From: Anoxybacterium sp963668245 | Lineage (GTDB): Bacteria > Bacillota > Clostridia > Peptostreptococcales > Anaerovoracaceae | Assembly: GCA_963668245.2 (NCBI GenBank) | Contig: OY764195.2 | Span: 744,001 to 808,000 of the forward strand | Length of the DNA stretch: 64,000 nucleotides | Direction of reading: 5' to 3' | Shown here: in pieces, positions 8,582 to 17,423 of the stretch | Numbering within the stretch: the stretch's first letter is position 1 | How the letters are laid out: each line of letters begins with the position of its first letter | Position numbers and translations under genes: made by a program | The notes under the pieces: generated by a model | The model's database searches: none | What the model was told of the DNA's origin: nothing | What the model saw: only the letters and a program-made list of their open reading frames with translations

Positions 8582-10546
8582 TTATTCGACGAAGCCCACT
8601 GTAGTAGTGATTTCTCCGCCAGTAGTCTCAAACATAATCATATCTGAATATGCCATATTGCCCTGCAAGTCTACCATCTTGTACATCATCATGAACATTC
8701 CGTCGCCCATGTCTACTTCTTCAAAAACAAGGTCATCTGATACGGTAATCTGGTCAACTTCGATAGGATAAAAGTCATCCCCTTCTCCCGATAATAAAGC
8801 TGCATAGTGAATGGTTGTGATGACATCGCCATCGATGAGCTTTCTTAAATACTTATCTGCCATACCGTTTTCATCTAGTGCTTTTCTTGCACCTTGAATT
8901 GCGTAAGAGCCTTTATTAAAATCGTATACAACACTTAAATTGTATTCCTCTCCATTTAATAAAATCGGCACAGCATACAGATTATAATCATCACCTTCAT
9001 AACTCACTTCCATATAGACCAGGTTGCCATTGATGCCGCCCCAGACCCCACGGAAATTGTCTTTAAATGTCCCCGTTTCCCAGTCGGCATAAAGGTCGTT
9101 GTCAGTTCCAAGTAGAATCATCAAATCTTGAGACGGATCCACATAGTAAAGATCTACATAGATACCTGTTAGAACATCGGCGGCCTTCTCTCCTAGAGTC
9201 AGAATCGCTGATCCTGATTCATCGACTGTGACCTCATGATTTTCCCAGCCTAATCCCATCAACGTTTCTGGTGATGGAAGGATTTTCGTACCAGCTGTGG
9301 CAATAAACTTCCGGCCAGCTTCTGATAACTTCCCTGTCAGACTATAGTCATAAAAGTATTTAAAGGCTTCTCCTGCACCAATTCCAACATATTGCTCAAG
9401 ATTATCCAAATCCCCATTATAGGAGTAGTAACAAGAAAGACCCGTTGACTGGGCACGATAAGGACCGTTGATTTTATATGCAACACACTGGTCAAGGGCA
9501 GTGAGTAATGCTGCCGAAGTATCCGGAAGAATATCACTAGACTGTCTTGCCAAATGTCCCATATCAACCATGTTGGTGAAACCTTGTTCTTTTGTATTGC
9601 CACCATAGTTTTCCGTTGCACTGGCTATTCTACCAAAGGTTGAAAAGAAACCTGCATCGTTCACCGCCTTCAATAATGCTTCTCTCCCAAAGTTATCATA
9701 TGCTTTCACCAGATCTTTCACTTTAGACAAGTTGGTGACTGAAAGCGTAATCTCATTTTGAGTGCCAACAAGCTCACTTCCTTCTTGATACGTATCGCAA
9801 ATCGCTGTTCCAAATTCCAAGCCATCCATTTTTGGGTTGCTTGCCAGCGCGTTAGCCCAGCCTGTATAGTACCAACCATTACCTGGTTCTAGCTCTTCAG
9901 AAGCCACAAGGTATTTCCCGATTTCAGAGAACGTATTGGCTACATCCAGTGATGCCATGAGGCAGGTATCAAATCCGATCAATTCAAATGGAGGAGACTG
10001 GTCCGAAAGCTCATAGTTTTCGGAAAAAGCGCTGTACATCTCATCTAACGTGAGGCTATCAAAGTCATAAAGCTCATCAAACGCTGCACCACCAACACTG
10101 CCCCCGCCGTGATTCCAGAAGATAAACGCTGTCTTTTCAGCCGGATAATTGGATTTGGCAAAACTTAGAAAATCAGATAATGCTTCTTGACTTCCCATGT
10201 TTGCAGAGGGCTGTTGTTCAATAAGAGCAAGCCCATTGCTGTCATAAACATAGCGTTCAAGATATTCAGCGCTGACTGTATCGTTTTGCCATTGGCTCGC
10301 GCCGCCTGTCTCAATAACCACCTTCACATTTTCTGGAAGTTGGGCTTCTAATAGTTCGGAAAGATCAACGGTAGCAGCACCATCTTCTGACTCAAGATTG
10401 CTTCCACAAAGATAAAAATATACTGCCCACTCGTTGTCACCTGTGACCTGAGTGTCCTCTCCGCCGCACAAGGTCAGAGTGAAAAGAACGAAAAGTATGA
10501 TAACAATCCCGATGATTATTTTAAATATTTTACGCTTTTTCATCAC
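8582..10546 (-). CDS. Membrane-anchored clostripain-family (C11) cysteine peptidase
   Basis: The 654-residue protein has a Lys/Arg-rich start and one hydrophobic segment (about 8-26), then an extracytoplasmic domain. The segment ends TLTLCGG. The residue before the Cys is Leu, so this is not a good lipobox and a transmembrane anchor is more likely. The C11 catalytic pair is visible: His in FWNHGGG (about residue 146) and Cys in FDTCLMAS (about residue 195). Family members cleave after Arg or Lys and often self-activate. About 250 C-terminal residues form an extra beta-rich region of unknown role. The gene lies 8 bases after the SHOCT gene in a probable operon. The ATG at 10543 is an equally possible start. 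Confidence 0.92.
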   Translation of the reverse strand: MMKKRKIFKIIIGIVIILFVLFTLTLCGGEDTQVTGDNEWAVYFYLCGSNLESEDGAATVDLSELLEAQLPENVKVVIETGGASQWQNDTVSAEYLERYVYDSNGLALIEQQPSANMGSQEALSDFLSFAKSNYPAEKTAFIFWNHGGGSVGGAAFDELYDFDSLTLDEMYSAFSENYELSDQSPPFELIGFDTCLMASLDVANTFSEIGKYLVASEELEPGNGWYYTGWANALASNPKMDGLEFGTAICDTYQEGSELVGTQNEITLSVTNLSKVKDLVKAYDNFGREALLKAVNDAGFFSTFGRIASATENYGGNTKEQGFTNMVDMGHLARQSSDILPDTSAALLTALDQCVAYKINGPYRAQSTGLSCYYSYNGDLDNLEQYVGIGAGEAFKYFYDYSLTGKLSEAGRKFIATAGTKILPSPETLMGLGWENHEVTVDESGSAILTLGEKAADVLTGIYVDLYYVDPSQDLMILLGTDNDLYADWETGTFKDNFRGVWGGINGNLVYMEVSYEGDDYNLYAVPILLNGEEYNLSVVYDFNKGSYAIQGARKALDENGMADKYLRKLIDGDVITTIHYAALLSGEGDDFYPIEVDQITVSDDLVFEEVDMGDGMFMMMYKMVDLQGNMAYSDMIMFETTGGEITTTVGFVE

Positions 10547-10554
10547 TACGCCCT

Positions 10555-11346
10555 TTAAAGACCAAGCAACTGCTTTTTCTTCGCATCAAATTCTGCTTGG
10601 GTGATAATTCCGCCGTCCAGAAGCTGTTTAAACTTGATTAAATCATCAGCGGTTGAATCCACATTACTTTTAGGACTTCCATTGGCTACGCCGTTGCCAC
10701 CCATCATATCTCTCAGCGCCATGGTAATCATACTGAGCTTGCTTAGATGGCTATTGATTTCGCCCTGCATAGAAAAGTGTCTTGCACTGACGGTACCTGC
10801 ATTGGATTCTATTTTGTCCCAACATGGGTTGGAAAGATAAAGAATCAAACTAAAGGCAGTCATTTCATTTTGTGGCTTCTCATCTTCATCCTTTATGATT
10901 ACAGGTGGACGATAAACAGTTGGAATAATTTGAGGTGCCGCATCACCTTTTCGGAAATATTCAACTACGTTAGAATCCATTCTTAGTTCATAACTGATCA
11001 ATTCATCAAATTGAAATACCGGTGGGTTGTCCGTATCTCCACACATTACGAGAGGCAATGTAAACACCCTGTTCCCCGAGTCAATGTTTAGATGTGTAAA
11101 ACCGATCGGAAGGCGTCTGTCTGGATGAAAATTATTCTTTAAGAATGCTTCGTTTTCTTCTCGCATGGAAAGGTGTTCCTTGAACGCTTCTAAAGAAAGA
11201 TCGTCAATTCTGGTGTTTACCATAGACAGCTTCCTAGAACAATCCGAACAAATTGGTGTATTGCCATCAATTTTTGTTGCCAACAGTCTTGGCGTTGCTT
11301 GTCCGCAAACCGGACAAGGCTTTTTATTGTTTGAAAATAATCCCAT
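10555..11346 (-). CDS. Zn-ribbon / SHOCT-domain protein
   Basis: The start is the ATG at 11346. A GTG one codon earlier is possible, but AAGGAG is best spaced for the ATG. The protein (263 aa) begins with a four-Cys zinc ribbon of DUF4428 type (CPVCG ... CSDC, residues about 10-40). A PH-like beta-rich middle domain follows, and the C-terminal about 28 residues match the SHOCT motif (FKQLLDGGIITQAEFDAKKKQLL). SHOCT is a short oligomerisation motif at the ends of unrelated proteins. No membrane segment is seen, so it should be cytoplasmic. It sits between the DUF2207 and C11-peptidase genes in one orientation and may couple the membrane components to a cytoplasmic partner. That role is inferred. 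Confidence 0.85.
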   Translation of the reverse strand: MGLFSNNKKPCPVCGQATPRLLATKIDGNTPICSDCSRKLSMVNTRIDDLSLEAFKEHLSMREENEAFLKNNFHPDRRLPIGFTHLNIDSGNRVFTLPLVMCGDTDNPPVFQFDELISYELRMDSNVVEYFRKGDAAPQIIPTVYRPPVIIKDEDEKPQNEMTAFSLILYLSNPCWDKIESNAGTVSARHFSMQGEINSHLSKLSMITMALRDMMGGNGVANGSPKSNVDSTADDLIKFKQLLDGGIITQAEFDAKKKQLLGL

Positions 11347-11399
11347 CACGTTTCTCCTTCAATATAAAATGTGATAACCGAATTCATCTACAAGATTCG

Positions 11400-13097
11400 C
11401 TATCTGGTTCCTCCACCGCTGCCGCCGCCACTAAAGCCACTGCCACCAAGCATGGAGACTGCGCCACCTAGCCCAGAACTTGAATTTGCATTGGCACCGC
11501 GGGCAGACGCAACCATAAATGTATGGGCCAAAAGATATGAGTAGTGAGCATTTTGATTGTATTCAGTAGCATCTGGATATACTTTTTCAAATTGAGCGAT
11601 GACTTTGTCTGCAATGCCCAATAATGTTGCAAAAGTAAGATAATCTTGCCAAATGATGGATTCTGCAACCGAACGTTCTCCAATCAAGGAAAACTCCAAC
11701 AAGTACTTTTTAAAACCCATGATATCTTGTATTAGCTTTTTTCCGCGATCTGACAAGCCCAAGGGGTTTTTCTTGCTAGACTCAGCATAGCAGTCGATTA
11801 GGAGTAGTGTTCTTCTGCCATCTTCTCTTGCGGCATCTATGATAGTTTTTAAAGCCCGTTGATTTCGCTCACAATATTTTTCAAGCTCATGCTCCTGTAA
11901 AATTTGATCCAGACTGCTTGCCGTAATCAATAAATCGTAAAGCATGCCAGTGGCAAGCCCTGGAAATTCAGGTGGATGTACCAACTTTAAAGAAATACTT
12001 TCTCTTTCTTTGCCAAAGAAACTCACTTTCTTTTCCGTGAGGGGTTCTAGACAACCACCATTTATGAGTTTCAAAAATGCAGCACCAATCAGGTCATTGT
12101 CATCACCAATCTGATTGAATTCCTCTGCCAATGCGAACGTTGCCTCAATATTTCCCGCAAATGGGACTTCTCGAAAGTATTCTGCATTTTCATAGAGTTG
12201 TGTGATTTGTTTTTTTGGTTTTCTTAATCTTCGAATGATGTAAATCACAATAATCGCTGGAAGAAATAAAGTGATTCCGCCTATAATCGTAAAGAAAGCT
12301 CCTGGATCCTCATCGGAATATTCTTCTTGCAGGACGGCATCGCTTTCCATTTGATTGGAATCGTAACTGCTTCCTTCAAAAGCCTGATCTTTTACAGCTG
12401 AAAAGGCTGCATCTACCTTTCGAATAGGCTGGATGAGCCCTTTGTTTAGCTGCATCATGATAATGACGTTATCTGTAGTAGCTGAAAGTGGTGATGCTGT
12501 GTAAGCAACCACCTGACCGTTGTCAAAATGAATCTGACCATCAAAACCAAAAGCCCAAATTCCGCTATTGCTTTCATCCAATTGTATACCATCTTGCATG
12601 ACGATTTTGACCGTTACATCGGTAGGGAGTGTTCCCATACCTGGATTAATAAACTGAAAATTGAAGCCATCGAAATCTTCATAACTACCGACAAACTGAT
12701 GGATTTTATACTCAATGGCGTAGCGGTTTTGACCATAATTAGTAATCCCCCAACAGAGCTCATATCCGTCTGGAGTCTTTAAGATTCCGCATTTTCCAGC
12801 TTTTTCTTCAAAGCTACCATTGATGTCCCAGTCTTTTTCTACTTGATAGGGGCCGTTGCCATCAGAAACAAGAAAATCCGATATGGTCATATCACCCAAA
12901 TTCTGGATGGGGATATAGCCTTCTGTCCCTTGGCTAAAATCGCAGTTCCAGGTTTGGGTAATATAGGCAGAGCCATCCTGATAAATGAAAACATCCACAT
13001 TGATATCCGAAACCTTGTTCCCAGCGAAAACCGCAGCAGGAGTAAAAAGATTGAAGATGACAGCGAACAATAAGAGTGATACAAATTTTTTTAACAT
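11400..13097 (-). CDS. DUF2207-family membrane protein with Gly/Ser-rich tail
   Basis: The start is set at the ATG at 13097, preceded by GAGGA and followed directly by a signal peptide (MLKKFVSLLL to VFAG). The longer frame from 13124 adds nine residues before it. The protein (565 aa) has an N-terminal extracytoplasmic beta-rich domain (about 25-230), a membrane helix near 265-290 followed by basic residues, a cytoplasmic domain, and a C-terminal tail ending in repeated GGGSGG. This is the DUF2207 layout. DUF2207 genes are often found next to lemA, as here (47 bases downstream of it). Molecular function is not established for the family. Confidence 0.9.
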   Translation of the reverse strand: MLKKFVSLLLFAVIFNLFTPAAVFAGNKVSDINVDVFIYQDGSAYITQTWNCDFSQGTEGYIPIQNLGDMTISDFLVSDGNGPYQVEKDWDINGSFEEKAGKCGILKTPDGYELCWGITNYGQNRYAIEYKIHQFVGSYEDFDGFNFQFINPGMGTLPTDVTVKIVMQDGIQLDESNSGIWAFGFDGQIHFDNGQVVAYTASPLSATTDNVIIMMQLNKGLIQPIRKVDAAFSAVKDQAFEGSSYDSNQMESDAVLQEEYSDEDPGAFFTIIGGITLFLPAIIVIYIIRRLRKPKKQITQLYENAEYFREVPFAGNIEATFALAEEFNQIGDDNDLIGAAFLKLINGGCLEPLTEKKVSFFGKERESISLKLVHPPEFPGLATGMLYDLLITASSLDQILQEHELEKYCERNQRALKTIIDAAREDGRRTLLLIDCYAESSKKNPLGLSDRGKKLIQDIMGFKKYLLEFSLIGERSVAESIIWQDYLTFATLLGIADKVIAQFEKVYPDATEYNQNAHYSYLLAHTFMVASARGANANSSSGLGGAVSMLGGSGFSGGGSGGGTR

Positions 13098-13143
13098 AAC
13101 GTTCCTCAATTCATAATAAGTCAAATCTAATTTGCAGGACTTT

Positions 13144-13686
13144 CTACTTCATGCTTGGCATATCAGATTTTTCTTCGACCACTTCTAAATAAGTACGACT
13201 TGAAAATCCAAGGATACCTGCAATCAGAGAAGCAGGAAACATACGAATGGCTCGGTTGAGCTTTGTAACGCTGTCGTTATAAACAAGCCGGCTGGTTCGC
13301 ACCATATTTTCGTATTGATTGACACCATCCATGGTTTTGATGTATGTACTGTCCGCCTTCAAATTGGGATAGCTTTCGGCCACCGCCATAATCTTACCAA
13401 GGGCTTCAGTGATTATGTTTTCTTGCTTATTCACATCATCAGGAGAGGAATCTTTCGTAATTGATCGTCTCGCTTTGATTGTTTCTGTCATGGTATTGTA
13501 TTCATGCGTTGCATAACCTTTTGTCAAATCCAAAAGCGCTGTTAATGCGTCCCAACGAGATGACATTTGCACACCAATTTGCGACATCGCATTGTTGATG
13601 TTTTCGTCCATCACTACAAAAGAACGCTGAACGGAAATAACCCAAAGAATAATTACTACGGCAACGATACCTAATCCTATAAACAT
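13144..13686 (-). CDS. lemA: LemA family protein
   Basis: The 180-residue protein has one N-terminal membrane helix (about 3-15) and a long helical domain. LemA signatures are visible: NIxxAMSQIGVQMSSRWDAL, LDLTKGYATHE, and the C-terminal FPASLIAGILGFSSRTYL. LemA proteins are membrane-bound helical proteins of uncertain function, repeatedly associated with envelope stress and with DUF2207 or TPM-domain partners. TGGAGG precedes the ATG at 13686. It is the first gene of a six-gene minus-strand run ending at 7319, with gaps of 46, 53, 8, 100 and 29 bases, consistent with one transcript. Confidence 0.93.
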   Translation of the reverse strand: MFIGLGIVAVVIILWVISVQRSFVVMDENINNAMSQIGVQMSSRWDALTALLDLTKGYATHEYNTMTETIKARRSITKDSSPDDVNKQENIITEALGKIMAVAESYPNLKADSTYIKTMDGVNQYENMVRTSRLVYNDSVTKLNRAIRMFPASLIAGILGFSSRTYLEVVEEKSDMPSMK

Positions 13687-13705
13687 AAATTTTCCTCCAT
13701 TTTTG

Positions 13706-13742
13706 AGTGGTAAACTACCACTTTAATATAAGTAGAAGTATA
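13706..13742 (-). promoter_or_regulatory. lemA operon leader: palindrome plus candidate -10
   Basis: On the minus strand a TATACT hexamer (13742-13737) is a candidate -10, without a convincing -35. Downstream of it a perfect 7-bp inverted repeat (13706-13712 / 13716-13722, 3-nt spacer) lies in the likely 5' UTR, 20 bases from the lemA start. It could be an operator or an RNA hairpin. The rest of 13687-13928 also holds a TATAAT (13884-13889) that may serve the divergent hybrid kinase, but no matching -35 was found for it. Confidence 0.4.
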
Positions 13743-13928
13743 TCAATTGAAGAGGAAAAAAACCGCCCACTGCATGAATGGTCGTATTTTACGCACGAAA
13801 TGTAAGAAAAGAGGGAAATGATTCCATTTAAAACTTTTAAAGTGTACGATAATATTTAAAGCATACGTATAAGAATTATTTAGTATAATGAAGATATGGC
13901 ATATCATTCTTTCAAGAGGTGAGGATAA

Positions 13929-16424
13929 ATGAAAAGATTGTTAAAAAATATGGCACACCAAAAATTAGAACCGGAATTGGCAGATAAATTAAATGCGGAT
14001 GCAAGTGACATTGTTTCCCGCAATACGATGATTATGGCGCTTTTCTGTTGTGTTGTTTTTGTTGCGGAGGAGCTTACGAGAGTCACCAGCAACCGAGATT
14101 GGTTTTATCATGTGTTGATAGACAGCGTTGTAATTACTGCTGCGGCCATTACCCCCATTGTGCTTCGCAAGCTCAAAGTGAGACAAGCCTTGGTTGTCCA
14201 TGTACTCGCAATCCTTTATATCGTATCCATTTCCACCGTAATGATAACGTTTCAAGGGGATCAATATGGCGGAATCACGGTCTGGGGCAATTTACTGGTT
14301 ATGGTACTGATCAGCCTTTGCTATTATTCGACAATGATTTTTTGGGTGTATTCTTTTGTCTTTGGTATGATTTGGATCACTATCTTCACCGTTCACCACC
14401 CTTATCTTGTAACGTATATTGATTTGTCCGATCATGTAGGCAGATACGCAATCTTTTTACTTTTAGCAGGCGTCGCATTTTGGGGCAATAAAATGATACG
14501 ACAACAGGCTCTTGACAACCACAGACAATTATTGCTGATTCAGAAATATTCCAAAGAATTGGAAGAGAAGAATGCAGCGCTTCAAAAATTGGATCGGCAG
14601 AAAAATGAGTTTTTAGCAAACACCACCCATGAACTAAAAACACCACTGCATAGCATTATTGGGCTGCTAGATCCGTTATTAGAAGACAAAAAGAATCAAC
14701 TGGATCAAGAATCGCTATATGACATTACCCTTGCTGTGTTTAGTGCCAAAAGACTGTCGGGGCTAGTTGGTGATATTTTGGACTTTTCCAAGTTGAGAAA
14801 TAAGGACATTGTTCTGAACCGGAAAAAAATTGACCCCTACACCTTGGTAGACATGGTTTGTCGGTCGTTTGAACCACAGATTAAGAAAAATGTTCAGCTA
14901 ATCAATAAAGTTGACCGCCAGTTCGGATTGATTTTTGCGGACGAAAATCGGTTTTTGCAGATTTTATTTAATTTGATTGGTAATGCTGTAAAATTTACAG
15001 AATCAGGCACGATAAAGATTACTGCTGAAAGAAATAATCAGCAGATTACAATATGCGTGGCAGACACTGGAATTGGCATTGACGAGGAAAAAATCAAAGA
15101 CATTTTTAATCCGTTTGAACAGGCGGATACTTCTATTTCCAGAGAATATGGAGGGACTGGACTTGGTCTTACGATTACCAAAAGTCTTCTAGAACTCCAC
15201 GGTGGCAAACTTTGGGTAAACTCCAAACAAGGAGAGGGTTCCCGGTTCGGGTTTTCTTTGCCCACAGAAAATCCAACGATGCAAGTGGAAGCCGAATCAA
15301 AATCTGATTTTGAAATGCCAGAGGTAAATACCTCGGAAGAGGAATTCTTCGCAATCGATCAAGGAAGAGAACTGTTTGAGAAAATAGCAAATTCAACGGA
15401 GGAAGCAAAGAACGAAACCCTGATCCAAGATGCAGACAGAAAGCAAAAAATACTGATTGTGGATGATGAGCCAATCAACATACGAATTATCAGCAATCTG
15501 ATGGAGAAGGAAGGGTATTTTACTGTAGCGGCAAACAATGGAAAGGAAGCACTCGAGTGTCTTAACCGAGGCGAGGAGTTTGACCTTGTTTTACTAGATG
15601 TTATGATGCCGCAACTATCTGGATTTGATGTGTGTAGTGAAATCAGAAAGAGTTATACTTTAGCGGAGCTCCCAGTTCTTCTTCTAACGGCGAAAGATAT
15701 GACAGAGGAGTTTATGGAAGGATTTGCAGCAGGCGCCAACGATTACCTGCAAAAACCTTTTAACCGAAAAGAGCTAAAAGCACGCGTTACAACGCTATTA
15801 GAGCTGAAAAAATCAACAGAGCGGTCCTTGGCTGCAGAAATATACTTTCTACAGTCCCAGATTAAGCCACATTTTCTTTACAATACATTAAATACAATTG
15901 TATCATATATTAGAACGGATGCAGACTTAGCAAGGGAGATGATCTTGCAGCTGAGTGAATATCTCCAAGAAAATTTTAGTGTAGATTCTCTGGAAAAAAC
16001 AATGCCGCTGGCAAAAGAAATCAGCATTATCAAAGCCTACCTTTTCATCGAAAAAGCACGGTTCCAGGACAAGCTACAAGCAACTTTTGAGATAGAGGAG
16101 GGAATTCAATGCAGCATTCCTCATTTGATTTTGCAACCGATTGTTGAAAATGCTGTGCGTCATGGTATTTTGCCAAAGGCGTCGGGAGGAACGATACACA
16201 TTTCTGTAAAACGTCAAGAACACTCAATTGTTATTGCGATTGAGGATAATGGTGTGGGTATGGAGCAAGAAATCATACCAAAGTTGCTGAACAAAGAAGT
16301 AGAAGGCGTAGGCATTGGAATCTATAATATACATCGGCGTATGATTGCAATCTATGGACATGGTCTTGAAATGGATAGCCAACCGGAAAAAGGAACCACC
16401 GTGCGGCTTCGGATTCCATGCTAG
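13929..16424 (+). CDS. Hybrid sensor kinase with two kinase modules (HisKA type and LytS type)
   Basis: This 831-residue protein has six or so N-terminal membrane helices (about 33-185). A HisKA dimerisation helix follows, with the phospho-acceptor His234 in NTTHELKTPLH, then a first ATPase domain (N-box FNLIGNAVKF, GTGLGLTI). A receiver domain comes next, with Asp557 in LLDVMMP. A second, different kinase module follows: the LytS-type His_kinase motif QSQIKPHFLYN (His648) and a second ATPase domain (QPIVENAVRHG). Phosphate could pass from the first module to the receiver and gate the second module. The second module in turn is of the kind that feeds LytTR regulators, and one follows 13 bases downstream. 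All catalytic residues looked for are present. The signal is unknown. Confidence 0.92.
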   Translation: MKRLLKNMAHQKLEPELADKLNADASDIVSRNTMIMALFCCVVFVAEELTRVTSNRDWFYHVLIDSVVITAAAITPIVLRKLKVRQALVVHVLAILYIVSISTVMITFQGDQYGGITVWGNLLVMVLISLCYYSTMIFWVYSFVFGMIWITIFTVHHPYLVTYIDLSDHVGRYAIFLLLAGVAFWGNKMIRQQALDNHRQLLLIQKYSKELEEKNAALQKLDRQKNEFLANTTHELKTPLHSIIGLLDPLLEDKKNQLDQESLYDITLAVFSAKRLSGLVGDILDFSKLRNKDIVLNRKKIDPYTLVDMVCRSFEPQIKKNVQLINKVDRQFGLIFADENRFLQILFNLIGNAVKFTESGTIKITAERNNQQITICVADTGIGIDEEKIKDIFNPFEQADTSISREYGGTGLGLTITKSLLELHGGKLWVNSKQGEGSRFGFSLPTENPTMQVEAESKSDFEMPEVNTSEEEFFAIDQGRELFEKIANSTEEAKNETLIQDADRKQKILIVDDEPINIRIISNLMEKEGYFTVAANNGKEALECLNRGEEFDLVLLDVMMPQLSGFDVCSEIRKSYTLAELPVLLLTAKDMTEEFMEGFAAGANDYLQKPFNRKELKARVTTLLELKKSTERSLAAEIYFLQSQIKPHFLYNTLNTIVSYIRTDADLAREMILQLSEYLQENFSVDSLEKTMPLAKEISIIKAYLFIEKARFQDKLQATFEIEEGIQCSIPHLILQPIVENAVRHGILPKASGGTIHISVKRQEHSIVIAIEDNGVGMEQEIIPKLLNKEVEGVGIGIYNIHRRMIAIYGHGLEMDSQPEKGTTVRLRIPC

Positions 16425-16437
16425 GAGGTAAAATAGG

Positions 16438-17193
16438 ATGAGAATTGTTTTAGTAGATGATGAACGGCCAGCATTAGATGAACTAGCATATCAGCTTGAG
16501 AAGTTTGAAGAAATTCAGGTTGTGGGTCAGTTTTCTGAGCCGCTTATCGCATTAAAAGAGTTGGAAAGACTCATGCCAGATGTGGTTTTTCTTGACATAG
16601 ATATGCCTGTTTTAAACGGCCTTGCATTGGCTACAGAGCTGCTTGAAAAGAAGAAGGACATATCTGTTGTGTTTGTTACAGCGTATCATCATTATGCACT
16701 GCAAGCCTTTGATGTGAATGCGGTAGACTATGTGGTAAAACCAGTAAGAGGTAATCGGCTGCAACAGACTGTAGAAAAATTGTTAAACAAAAACAAACCT
16801 GAGACGAGAGAGCGAAGCCAGCTTCTTCACAAGTTGACAGAAATTCAAATATCCATGGAGAAAAAAACAGATAAGCTCGTTGTATTTGATGGAGAAAATT
16901 ACCATTTGCTCCCCTTTGAAAAAATCCTCTATATAGAAGCAAGGGCAAAAGGGGTTGCAGTCATTGCCAATGAATCTGTGTATTCAACAAAAATAAGCAT
17001 CTCGGAAATGGAAGCAAGGCTTGTTGAAAAAGGCTTTTTTCGATGCCATCGAAGCTATATTCTTAATCCAACCCATATTACGAAAATCATACCTTCCTAT
17101 AATGGCACCTTTCAAATCAAGGTGGCGGAAAAAGACACAATCCCAGTCAGTAAGACTTATGCATATCAAATCAAGAACATTCTGGAGGAATAA
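16438..17193 (+). CDS. LytTR-family response regulator
   Basis: The 251-residue protein has a receiver domain (VLVDDERPALDEL start, phospho-acceptor in VFLDIDMP, Lys in VVKPVRGN) and a C-terminal LytTR DNA-binding domain (FFRCHRSYILNPTHI). It is the partner of the upstream double-kinase hybrid, whose last module is LytS-like. AGGAGG precedes the ATG. The downstream SLH gene begins about 230 bases later after a strong terminator, so it is a separate transcript, though it could be a target of this regulator. It is more LytR/LytT-like in length than the AgrA-like regulator at 5221. Confidence 0.93.
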   Translation: MRIVLVDDERPALDELAYQLEKFEEIQVVGQFSEPLIALKELERLMPDVVFLDIDMPVLNGLALATELLEKKKDISVVFVTAYHHYALQAFDVNAVDYVVKPVRGNRLQQTVEKLLNKNKPETRERSQLLHKLTEIQISMEKKTDKLVVFDGENYHLLPFEKILYIEARAKGVAVIANESVYSTKISISEMEARLVEKGFFRCHRSYILNPTHITKIIPSYNGTFQIKVAEKDTIPVSKTYAYQIKNILEE

Positions 17194-17230
17194 AATCATG
17201 TGCCCCAAAAAGGGCACATGATTTTATTCT
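17191..17230 (+). terminator. Intrinsic terminator of the kinase/LytTR pair
   Basis: A perfect 15-bp stem (17191-17205 with 17212-17226) has a 6-nt loop CAAAAA, and its second arm ends in ATTTTA followed by TTCT. The TAA stop codon of the regulator forms the first bases of the left arm, so termination is fused to the end of the coding sequence. Confidence 0.88.
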
Positions 17231-17298
17231 CTCTGGTAAACCATTGGTTCCATCTTGAGAACTGCTCATTCCAAAAGGCATTTTGGATTTTTTTTTTG

Positions 17299-17381
17299 TG
17301 CTATAATACCCTCGACTTTTAATGGATGAAAAATAATTTGGGTTTTGCATTAGGAAAAACAGAATTCTAATGCGATAACCC
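17299..17381 (+). promoter_or_regulatory. Extended -10 promoter and leader hairpin of the large SLH gene
   Basis: TGC-TATAAT (17299-17307) is an extended -10 element. No good -35 is visible behind the T-run upstream of it. The leader then holds a hairpin: GGGTT (17340-17344) pairs with AACCC (17377-17381) and GCATTAG (17347-17353) with CTAATGC (17367-17373). GGAG-type ribosome sites follow before the ATG at 17424. The hairpin could be a control or stability element of a highly expressed surface-protein mRNA. Confidence 0.5.
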
Positions 17382-17423
17382 TGAGTAAAAATATGAATTT
17401 ACAAAGGAGTGTAAAAGGGGAAC

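Noticed and set aside
17340..17381. c-di-GMP riboswitch before the large SLH gene
   Set aside because: The region has only a simple two-part hairpin. The conserved GEMM loop sequences were not found.
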